Shown here: positions 36,333 to 64,000 of the stretch, piece by piece
Numbering within the stretch: the stretch's first letter is position 1
Layout of the letters: each line of letters begins with the position of its first letter
DNA from: Ridgeia piscesae
Taxonomy: Eukaryota; Annelida; Polychaeta; Sabellida; Siboglinidae
Assembly: GCA_025642075.2 (NCBI GenBank)
Contig: JAODUO010001093.1
Span: 154,001 to 218,000, forward strand
Length of the DNA stretch: 64,000 nt
Direction: 5' to 3'
Made by a program: the position numbers and the translations under genes
Notes under the pieces: model-generated
Seen by the model: only the letters and a program-made list of their open reading frames with translations
Databases searched by the model: none
What the model was told of the DNA's origin: nothing

Positions 36333-36338
36333 TTTATT
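36333..36338 (-). terminator. Candidate SEC63 polyadenylation signal
   Basis: tttatt on the plus strand, i.e. AATAAA on the SEC63 strand. It is the most distal of several AATAAA-like hexamers downstream of the stop and was chosen because it meets the IST1 signal tail to tail. Confidence 0.35.
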
Positions 36339-38195
36339 TTTTCTTTAATTAACGTTAAATGTGAACCAAACTTCTCGACTGGCTCACGTTTCTTTCTGCT
36401 ACAACATTATTCATAGTTAATTGGGCCCCAAAACAACCCAAGTTGTCTTCGTGATGTGTGTAACTCGTATATATATGTATCGTATATATGTACAGGAGCC
36501 TGATGACGGCAAACGTGCGGTAGTGTGTGTCTTTATGCAGTTAATACTGCTGTAACATTTGTTAGTGTCTCTAACCGAACAGCAATAATAGTCTTAACTG
36601 GAAAACGCTTCGTTAAAAATACAAAATTTTCAACATAATGACGACAGTTACCATACAAACACCAGACAGACACAGTCGCAACTTGTTCCTACAATAGCAG
36701 TTCCTCATAGCTAGACATTAGTAAATTTGCGATAACTCAAACCATGACTATGAAACGACAAATGAACTGAACACAAAATGGCAGAGACATCATCACCTCG
36801 AATGTCATTACAGCGTTAGTCTGTCGCTGCGTCCGATCAATATACACATCACCACTGAATATATATATTTTCCCGCACTGTCACACACATACTTGTATAT
36901 TACAATAGGCATTAACAGATCACTCCTTTGGTTTTAATGATGCAGAGTTATTTACCTGTTATTTACCTCTGGTTTGATGTGCAACTTCTAAAGCCACAGT
37001 GTACATAATCTCCATGAATAAATAATTGTATGGAATATTACAGAACACGCCAACATAAGCAGCTTCATTTGATTAAAATAAATATAATAGATTTAGTCGT
37101 TACAACTATAGAATTATGGGCGGACACCCTAGCCAATTCACACGTTTGGTCTCTTCTCTAACGCAACATGATAAAATTCTAAACTCCAAACGAAAATATA
37201 TTTAACACTGGAACAACGACGAAATGCTTAATTTTCGAACTCATTGTCGAGGAAGACTAGTGGCAGACTTGAATTGGTATCTGTTGTCTGCCAATACCAC
37301 CCGGCATGCATTGGTACCGCTCGGCATGCAATTGAGCCACCACCCGGCAGTGAGAAAATTGCAATTTCAGCCCAATTTGTTAAAACTAATCTGTACAAAT
37401 CTGTGATGTCATTACAGGTATAAAACTTAACTGTACTTAAGAGCACCACCAGCCCAATAACAACACACTACTAATCCTTTGCTGTCACTTGCTGAACCGT
37501 TTATTTTCAATTCCACTTAAGAAATCCAACCCTTTCTACGATGTGGCATTTTAAATAAGTTCTAAAGTATTTTTACGCATCAATTACACAGGTCTTTCGT
37601 TGGGACTGTTCTAACTTTCTAAGGATGTTATTTCTCTGGATTTTAGTGATTTCACTTTTTTTCCGAACCACGAATGGCGAATCAATATGGTGACCAGTAA
37701 AAACAAGACGAGTGCACATTCCTTTGTTAGGACTCGAGTATAATCACACATAGGCTGCTATGGACATTGAACTTAACGATTTAAAACAATCAATGTATTT
37801 AGACTTTATCCAGTGTGTGAGCTTCCTGAATGATGGAAGTATAAAAATAATCCAAGCCACGTAACATAGTGATTACCACACAATATCTCCCGCACCAGAG
37901 TCATACACAATTAACCACCTGGACTGACGACGTATTTCTGTCGCTTCAAATCTGAAACAACTCACAGTTGCAACGACTGCAAAACAGGCCAATAAATTTG
38001 TACATCTAAAACATTTAAGTTGATACTTACTTCTTTGGAGTAGTCTGCACATATCTCTTACCCATAATACAATATTTATTCGATCAATTTTGCAGTCAGT
38101 TTAGCTGTAAACATTTTTGCACACTGCCTCCCACAAACATGCCACTAAACCCATGATGTCTTTCTGCCTCTGCCTCTGCTCAGGAATTACCTATT

Positions 38196-38393
38196 CCCAT
38201 AGCAACCAGCACCTGTCTCCATAGTAGCCCCTACAGTTTATTGTCATCATGGTAACTGCATTAATCAAGGCAGTTGCTATGGAGATGTTGTGGCAGTGCG
38301 AACACCGACAGCAGTTCGGTAACGTGATACGTTTCATTGCTATAGCGACCACAGATAGGCTGGTATCGTGTTACATCATGTTGCTATAGCAAC
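38196..38393. promoter_or_regulatory. Cluster of RFX X-box-like motifs
   Basis: gttgctatagcaac at 38380-38393 fits the palindromic X-box pattern. Related boxes are cccatagcaacc (38196), gttgctatggagat (about 38273), catggtaac (about 38248) and ctatagcgacc (about 38341). The cluster lies just 3' of the SEC63 stop codon. Binding is inferred only from motif shape, and an old degraded repeat could produce the same pattern. Confidence 0.35.
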
Positions 38394-38405
38394 CGCCATG
38401 ACGAC

Positions 38406-56623
<18,218 letters not shown>

Positions 56624-57123
56624 GATGGTGGTGTTGGCGTGGTGTTGATGTCACCAATTTCTCGTCTGTTATCGCGTCGCTCCGCGAGACTGTGACGAGA
56701 CGAGACAAGCGCGAGTAAAATAATATCAGACCCAGCAGGTGGAGACACTTTACATGAGTTCTTCCGGGATGTCATACTTTGTCGAGGAATCATCCATAAG
56801 CTTAGCCTTAGGTCTTATCGTTTAGTCGGCATTCCTACCACATCTGTATAACATTTCACTACTACAGATCTAGTTTTGGAAATCCGACGTGAATCAATAG
56901 CATGTAGTGTGTAACCATTATTCACCGACGTTACAAATCTTAAACTTCCCATTAAACAAGGATCGATCCCATACTATCCGCATTATAGAACGAGAAGATC
57001 CCACTTTGTCCGTAATTGTTCCTATCCGCGCACATAATTGCATGTGAATTTGTTTGTATATTCGTCATCAGATGCCGCTACGCTAATTAATTGGAAGCGA
57101 AAATACGCTTTGTGGCAGCACTA
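56624..57123. promoter_or_regulatory. Presumed SEC63 promoter and 5'UTR region
   Basis: Sequence immediately upstream of the SEC63 ATG. The first 150 bp are CpG-bearing (cgtcgctccgcgagactgtg). No TATA box can be asserted. No other gene or repeat is seen before the LINE tail at 57124. Confidence 0.4.
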
Positions 57124-57331
57124 ATAATAATAATAAAGCTTTATTGCCATATTCAACATGTACATTGGAATGTATAGTCTGGCGTTGTTCTTTAACATGT
57201 TTTTTAATATAATAAATAAATAAAGACACAATTAAAATAATTGATTATCTATTTAACAATAATTAATTGTGGTGTAAACTTAGTTAATAAATAAATAAAT
57301 AATTATATATAAATATGTCCTTTAATTTTTT

Positions 57332-57384
<53 letters not shown>

Positions 57385-58315
57385 TATTTTCTAAAAATAT
57401 AATTTAAATTAGTAAACATACATTATAAGAGGACTAAAATATCATTAAAAATTATATTTACAATTACAATTGAATGCGTCCAATTTGTTGAAAAATAAAT
57501 TTATTAAATTATTAAGTTACCCCGGGGGTAAGCTAAAATTTCAGGAAAAGAGAAGATTGTTGCTCAGCACCACCGATCCGCTATTGAAAATGGGTACACC
57601 CACACCCCACACGCGTACGGCTCAGCCACACCAACCAGCGCCAGAAGAAGAAAAAACAATTCCGCCAGAGCGGCGAAAACAGCCAAGTTTCCAGGGTCTT
57701 TACATCTACGTTCTAAATTTCATTCCTGATAAGGCTGCTACGGCACTTGGGTAAAAACTATTTCTAAAGCGATTTGTTTTCGTACGGATGCATCTATAGC
57801 GTTTGAATAACGGTAATAGATCGAAAAGATAATGGGCGGGTGAGTTTGGTCTGAGATAATTTTGCAGGCTCTTTTTGGATCTGTCTTTATATATGGCTGT
57901 TAGAGAGGTGAGTTCACTACCGACAATTTTGGAAGCTGTTTTCACCACTCTGTCGAGCCTGCTCTCTGGCGCTGGCTGTTGCCGCCGAACCATACACATA
58001 TTGAGAATGTAAGAATACTCTCAATAGCAGAACGATAGAACTGAACAAGAATTTCTCTCCTCAGCCCGAACTTCTTTAGTTGGCGCAGGAAGAACAGTCT
58101 TTGGTGGGCCTTTTTGACGACAGCGTCTGTGTTGTTTTCCCAAGCTAAGTCACTTGATATTATCGTACCTAGAAATTTAAAACAGTCCACCCTTTCGATA
58201 GAGTCGCCGTTAACAATAATGAGAGCAAGTGGGTTTTTTCTCTTCCTAAAATCTACGATCATCTCTCGAGTTTTGGACGAATTCAGTTGTAGGTTGTTAT
58301 GTTAGTGTCACACCA
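57124..58315 (-). mobile_element. 5'-truncated LINE (Rex1/RTE-like) with frameshift
   Basis: On the minus strand, 58262-57942 encodes RT C-terminal sequence (VDFRKRK, RVDCFKFLGTIISSDLAWE, FFLRQLKKFGL, YRSAIESILT). It continues after a frameshift near 57990 in the next frame (RLDRVVKTASKIVG, SPAHYLFDLLP, KRYRCIRTKTNRFRNSF) to about 57750. A 3'UTR of about 600 bp ends in gcaataaagctttattatta, a typical LINE tail. An (AT)n tract (57343-57382) interrupts the UTR. The catalytic RT core is absent, so it is dead. It lies upstream of SEC63. Confidence 0.85.
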
Positions 58316-58423
58316 CGACTGCTAACTTCATGGCGGTATTCAGACTCATCTGAGTCCGACAGTCTTAATTTCCATATATATCGATTTCCCATATTACCCG
58401 ACTATCCCGTTTTCACCCGGTTT

Positions 58424-58486
<63 letters not shown>
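58424..58486. repeat. (AT)n microsatellite
   Basis: About 30 AT dinucleotides. The 440 bp that follow show no gene. Confidence 0.97.
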
Positions 58487-58488
<2 letters not shown>

Positions 58489-58939
58489 GTATATTTCAAT
58501 AAAACAAACTGACATCCATGACATCCGTCTGTTAGACAATTGTTTGCGCCGCGCAGTGCTTGTCAGTTCGGTAATACATTTCACCTGGTGCGATTAAGAT
58601 TGCGATTAAGAAGACCGGCTCTTTCTAAATTACTAACACAATTGTTAACAAATTAACATATCAATTGAATGTAAATTTATATGCATGTAATTGTAACTTG
58701 CAAATAAAAAATACACCATGGTATTTCAGTCTGGAATTACGTGATTGGTCGCGCCTAGTCGGCTGCATGCATACGTCACTCTTGATTTATTGAGTATTTC
58801 CATCGACGCTGATTTTCACTACATGTATACATACACCTGCGAGGTTCAAGTCAAGCCAGCAGGTCTTTTGATATGAGGAAATGGGTTTTCGGCGGCCATC
58901 TTGAAAATGGCTGCCAACGCCTTCCAGGGCGACATCTGA

Positions 58940-58963
58940 GATGGCCATATATTATATGTATCC

Positions 58964-59037
<74 letters not shown>

Positions 59038-59040
59038 CAT
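58940..59040. repeat. (AT)n tract within a gatggccatat palindrome
   Basis: gatggccatatattat on the left and atatatatggccatattt on the right bracket about 35 AT units, so the whole tract can fold on itself. The flanks (58870-59170, including gacggacggacgaacggacg) may belong to a larger retroelement that I cannot classify. Confidence 0.85.
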
Positions 59041-59487
59041 ATTTTTGTATTTATGTGTTCTACGTTTGTGCCAAATGTCATGCTTTTATAATAAGAAACA
59101 CAATTCGGCTATAGTTTGTCACATATCGGCTGGGCTGACGGACGGACGAACGGACGAATGGACGAGTTTTGAATTGGTTTAGTCTAGATATAGGTTAGTA
59201 TTAATTTATCGCATTCGTCTAGAGAGCCCAGTGTGTGGAACTGGCCCACGCGATAACATCGGGCCGCTCTATCTATCGCATCGGTCACAATCGGACGATG
59301 ACATCTGACGACGCATCCGGCCGTACACAATTCGGAACATTATCGCCTGCATGCATGGTCGACTATTCTATGCACTGAGGGTGGTTACTGCCAGGGTGCT
59401 TTTAATACTCAATGATTCTTTAATGTCGCAAATTCAGATTAATCTCCGAGTCACACGAGGTAGAAATTAATGCAAACCACTGCAGAC

Positions 59488-59496
59488 ATACACACA

Positions 59497-59528
<32 letters not shown>

Positions 59529-59530
59529 CC
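59488..59530. repeat. (CGCA)n microsatellite
   Basis: About nine cgca units flanked by cacaca. Between 59041 and 60140 no credible gene, only short AT/GC-neutral frames. Confidence 0.95.
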
Positions 59531-60141
59531 ATGCACACACGTAACACACTCTTTCTCTGTCTGTATGTGTCTCTGTTTTCTATTTCTCCGTCTCCCTCTA
59601 CGTCTCTCTCTATATAGTCCTCAAATGCCTTGTAATCATTGGCTTATTTTACTAACACTTGTATCCAGTAGTCATGCACTGCATTCGCGTTTTATATTTT
59701 TATGTTCTTTTATGCGTTTCGTCGTTGTTTCTTATATAGGCTGCGTCACCCTATTGAATTCGACCTTGCGCTATGTGTGGTCAAACGCAGCGTCTGACTT
59801 TTCAAACATTTGATTTGCTGAACTGTAATGCGGCGGTGTCAAATGCTGACGAAAGCCGAGACACAAAGAAGTCGGTCTACAGTGTATTGACATATGCACA
59901 CATGGGCGTGGCGCGTGCTTGTCAAAACACGACGACATGTCCTCTAGGTGGATAGTTTTTTCTTCTGTTTGAGCAGTACGTGGTTGTTACACGTGTCACC
60001 CAGCGCCAAAACATCTTGCCAGACCTCCCGCCGTATGATTCCGTGTCAGGGAGTTCGCCAGGTGATAAATTAGTTGTGTATGGAAAGCATGGGTGTGTGT
60101 TAATGTTAATCACTATTGTGGTTATGACGAATACAATCTGT

Positions 60142-60161
60142 ACACACACACACAAACACAC

Positions 60162-60227
<66 letters not shown>

Positions 60228-60272
60228 CACGCACACGCACGCACGCACGCACGCACGCACGCACACACCACA

Positions 60273-60304
<32 letters not shown>

Positions 60305-60313
60305 CCACCCACC

Positions 60314-60402
<89 letters not shown>
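60142..60402. repeat. Compound (CA)n / (GCAC)n / (CCCA)n microsatellite
   Basis: A CA run, a block of gcac tetramers (60222-60304), a short caccc run and a second CA run. H/T and C/V frames here are not genes. Positions 60403-61440 contain no recognisable gene; 61090-61140 resembles a retroelement tail (actttattgtccttaaaaag). Confidence 0.96.
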
Positions 60403-60403
<1 letters not shown>

Positions 60404-61449
60404 GGGAGCTATAAATAACACGCTTTGTAAACAGACGCACACAGAAACGGGGAATATAAATTGTCTTTGTTTCGGCCAGTATTCCTAACGTAGTTAATAA
60501 CAAACGAACCACGTTCAGTGGCAATCAACAAAATCGAACACAAATATTATTACGTTGCTTTCAGTATTCGTTCTTAAAATGAAGCATCGTATTTCCAAAC
60601 AGATGATCAACATATTATTGAGAGATGATCGACATATGATTGACAGATAACTGACAGATGATTGACCAATAGTCGACCTCATTTATTGGCTTCCTGTAGT
60701 AAATTAATTCTATTCATATTCTGAGTTATGCTTTGATAAAAGAAACTAATTGATATTTTACAAGTTAGAGGGAAGATGGTTAATTGTTTCACCTTAATAT
60801 GCCGGTTCTGTTGTTAAGACAACTCAAAATTGCATAATAAACTAGGATAATGTACATGTATTAAAGACCGGTGAACTCGGAAGAGTACATCTACGACATA
60901 GGGCATTCAGTAAAATGGCATTGTCCATGCAATTTGAATCCACAACAACAACGTTGGTGGGAAATTTACTTACATCTAACGTATCATTAGTCGATAAATC
61001 AACCACTATCATGAAAGTTGGGCCGGTTAATGAAATATTGACGGGAAGAGGCACATTGGCACAGCAGAAGGACACAGAGATAGGTGATCACTTCACTTCA
61101 CTTTCACTTTACTTTATTGTCCTTAAAAAGGATATGCATTTTACAACTCATGATCACATCTAAAATATATGGGATGGTCTCAACAAAATGCAAATGAATT
61201 TCCAGATGTATCCACTACAAGAACAATTCAACCGGGTGACATCAATATGACTCATTTAGCATTCAACATTCTAATGGCCACCTGCACAAAACTCCTGCTA
61301 TAGCGAGATATTTTACATTTTATACAACGGAAGTATATGGAAGAACGTAGAGAGCGGGTGATCAGACTCAGTAGTGACAGCACGATCAGATGATTAATGT
61401 AGTTCCTTTATTTAAAATATTGACTACATTATACAAAATGCATAAGTAT

Positions 61450-62787
61450 ATATGAATGAAAAAACCCCTCACGAACGACCACCCTCATTTACGACCACCC
61501 GCTTTTTACGACCGTTTTTTCATTGACGGAATGTCTACGCTGTATAAATGTTCCCTCACCAACGACCACCCGGCAGACACGACCAACGACCATGGCAATT
61601 TGAATTTTACCCCTGACGAACGACCATCCGATAGGTGGCCAGCACATTTGTTAACCTAAATATCGCAAAGAACTCTCATTAAACGCATGACTAACGCGCA
61701 CGGACGCGCATAAAAACAATAAATCGCCTGATGACGACCATTCATTTTGGCGATCTTTTACTTTCTGACCGAATTATTAAAACGACATCTAACAGCCGCT
61801 AGACTTTCCTCACATCTTATATCTTTATAAACACACACTATGTTATAAAATTAAATCATTTACATTATTGAAATAAATGAAATTCACGAAACAAACTCGC
61901 GCAAGAACTCGCCGGCAAGACATCATGGCGGACATGGTCACCGTCGGTGTCTACGCGTAACTCTGCGATTAAATATCCATGTTGTGTATGACTAAAGTTT
62001 AGAAACTTGTGTATGATTAAATTTTAGAAACTTAGGCTAAGTTTTAGGTTAGCTTAGGATAAAACCGGAATCCAGATTTAGCGACACCGCGATAAAATAT
62101 CGACGTAACGCCACGGTAATCTACGGCCTGCGTGTAACAGTCGCAGGCGATATCGACTTTAGTTTAGCACGATTTAGATTTGTGAATTTTATTCTTCACA
62201 GCAATTTAAATGATTACATTTTATGACCTAGCGTATGTATATGTAATATGAGTTATTACAGAGGAAGTTTCGCGGCTGTAAGAGGTCGTTTTCATGATTA
62301 GATCAGAAAGTAAAAGATCGTTTTGCGGCGCTGGAAAGGACAACAAAATGGCGACCGCGGTGCGATTACCCAGACGCCGTGAGGTGGCAGCACTTTTTAG
62401 CCCCTCCGACCGAATTTTTAATAAATTAAATGAGAATACTTTTTATCAGATATGATTAAAAACGATTCAAAATGAGGATACTTTTTATCAGATATTATTT
62501 AAAAAAACCGATTCAAAATTAAACTTATACTGAAACGTGTCACACATAAAATAAAGAGAATAAATAATTTTGTTGTTGTTAATATGTTATCTCATTTTTT
62601 ATTTTCTACTTTTTATTTGGTGTATTTTACTACTTAGTGGTTGTAAGCGCCCCCTAGTGTTGATGTTAGTCGTTATAAGCGCCCCCTAGTGTTGAATGTT
62701 GCAAACCCCTCACGAGAGACCACCCCTCTTTTAAGACCGCCCCACTCTGATTTGGGGGGGCGGTCTTAAACAAGGGGTTCCACTGTA
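61450..62787. mobile_element. Possible pogo/Tc1-like non-autonomous element
   Basis: The right end reads aaacccctcacgagagacca, then a hairpin of ttttaagaccgcccca with ggggcggtcttaaac and the terminus caaggggttccactgta. The left end has the related aaacccctcacgaacgacca repeated at 61459 and about 61552. The interior has no transposase frame. The ends resemble CAGTGGAACCCC-type pogo/Tigger termini, but the left terminus is decayed, so it may instead be two adjacent fragments. 62376-62402 is a scrap of the gaggtggcagcac family. Confidence 0.45.
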
Positions 62788-62879
62788 TATACAATGTTTG
62801 ACGGGGCAAACAGGAAGTCGTTGACTTTATGTAAGTTTACCCCAGGCAATCTTATTAAGGTAACAATATTATATATATT

Positions 62880-64000
62880 ATAGTTGCCACACGTGCACTT
62901 GTCTACATATTGGAATCAATACATGTTTTCATATAAATCAGCAGTTAACACATATTCAAATAGCACATTTCAGTTCGATAACAATCACATTTCTTCGGTA
63001 ACATATTTGTAAAATAGATGCTTTTTGTATTTAGATTTAAATGCATTTATTGTATTTATGTTTTTTGTGTCGTTACTCAGAAAATTCCACAATCGCACAC
63101 CATATACACAGAGATTCATCGATCTCAATGTGGAATGAATACGTTTTCTTTCTACATCGTGACAGGATCTCAGTTAATACGTCGTTTCCCCTTTATCAAC
63201 GATACGCTGAATGTTTGATGGCAAACAGTTTAGTAAGCTTTGTACTTAAACAATGCTGTTTGTAATTCAATAATAATTTATCTAGAAATGCACCATACAT
63301 ATTGCGAAAATAATTATTTTGCAGTAAAACTATAACATTAATATTTGTTAGATATGTATTACCCCATATTTCTACGCAGTATGTTAAATGTGGCAACAAA
63401 AGTGAACAATATAGAATATGCATACTACTTCTGTTAAGCAGATGACTACATCTACACATCATACCTACCCTTTTAGAAAGCTTTGATTTTATGCACGTAA
63501 TATGATAATTCCAGTTAAATAAGTCATCAACATACACTCCCAAGAACTTCACAACTCTTACTCTCTTACTCTTTCAATATTAACATTCCGTATATGTATA
63601 ACAACATCTCTACTGAGCACACGCTTTCCAAATAGTATGTAATTTGTCTTACATATGTTTAGTATTAACCTATTGACTGCAAACCATGTAGACATCTTGT
63701 CCAATACATTACACATTATTATCATGTAATTTTCTGATATCACTGTCAGCACATTTTTCGTATCATCTGCAAATAGTATATATTTTACAAGTTTAGATAT
63801 GTTACACATATCATTCACGTACATAATAAATATCTTGGTTCCTAAAATCGAGCCTTGGGGCACACCACACGATACATTGCGTACATCAGACTTGCAAGTG
63901 TCAATTGACACAAATATGGTTTTCTGTTGGCTAGATAACTAGTTAGCCATTTACACGCAACACCACAGATACCAAGATTTATTTTACATAATAATTTGTG
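62880..64000 (-). mobile_element. LINE reverse transcriptase remnant, continues past right edge
   Basis: On the minus strand, an upstream frame before 63910 reads LGICGVACKWLTSYLANRK. Then 63911-63558 gives SCGVPQGSILGTKIFIMYVNDM and the catalytic FADDTKNV (the xxDD of RT motif C), followed by NRLILNICKTNYILFGK. After another frame break, 63552-63196 reads KFLGVYVDDLFNWNYHI, LLLPHLTYCVEIWGNTYL and continues. A C-terminal YGVRLWNFLSND and KYKKHLFYKYV follow at about 63110-63010. At least two frameshifts make it inactive. The pattern is jockey/CR1/L2-like. Confidence 0.88.

Larger units (their letters stand above)
36310..38405 (-). other. Presumed SEC63 3'UTR / convergent intergenic region
   Basis: No coding exon of either gene is recognisable. 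A minus-strand AATAAA lies at 36333-36338, which would give SEC63 a 3'UTR of about 2.1 kb ending some 50 bp from the IST1 end. Positions 38190-38400 carry several gttgctatggcaac-like boxes. Confidence 0.35.

Noticed and set aside
60842..61075. 77-codon minus-strand frame as a gene
   Set aside because: No recognisable domain, start context or partner exons. It sits in a repeat-rich flank and may be retroelement debris.

Overview
This is a eukaryotic nuclear window. Its protein-coding genes are broken into many small exons with GT-AG introns, separated by intronic minisatellites, microsatellites, a tRNA-derived SINE, MITE-like elements and non-LTR retrotransposon remnants. Gene content and repeat style (invertebrate-type LINE C-termini, GT/CA tracts, short exons in long repeat-rich introns) suggest an invertebrate animal, most likely a lophotrochozoan such as a mollusc. 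The species cannot be named from the sequence. No rRNA, tRNA, operon, CRISPR or prokaryotic feature is visible.

Three conserved genes are present. (1) MDN1 (midasin, the giant dynein-like AAA+ ATPase of 60S ribosome maturation) is on the minus strand. It starts at 28546 and runs off the left edge. Twenty-five exons join in phase from the N-terminal region through AAA1, AAA2 and most of AAA3, except that one short conserved exon between 8924 and 6948 is not found. (2) IST1 (ESCRT-III regulator) is complete on the plus strand in four exons, 31049-34775. It is divergent from MDN1 across about 2.5 kb. (3) SEC63 (ER translocon J-protein) is complete on the minus strand, 56623 down to 38406, in about 19 exons. 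It is convergent with IST1. The three have no obvious joint pathway; each is a general eukaryotic housekeeping gene.

Layout: 1-28546 MDN1; 28547-31048 divergent intergenic region with (AT)n and a 260-bp (CA)n; 31049 to about 36260 IST1 with its presumed 3'UTR; about 36310-56623 SEC63 with its presumed 3'UTR; 56624-64000 gene-poor flank with two truncated LINEs, a possible pogo-like element and microsatellites.

The most unusual property is the relation between tandem repeats and splice sites. At least fourteen tandem arrays or small tandem duplications lie against an exon edge. In several (SEC63 exons 12, 15, 16 and 17; MDN1 exons 15 and 18) the repeated unit contains a copy of the exon edge together with its splice site. 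One array, at SEC63 exon 17, appears to have grown to about 46 copies from such a seed. A 1.3-kb tandem duplication in MDN1 carries deletion-ridden pseudo-exons beside the missing exon. It may be real decay or uncorrected long-read sequence, and this should be settled before biology is built on it.

Exon boundaries were placed by eye from GT/AG sites, phase continuity and remembered family conservation. Individual borders may be off by one or two bases.
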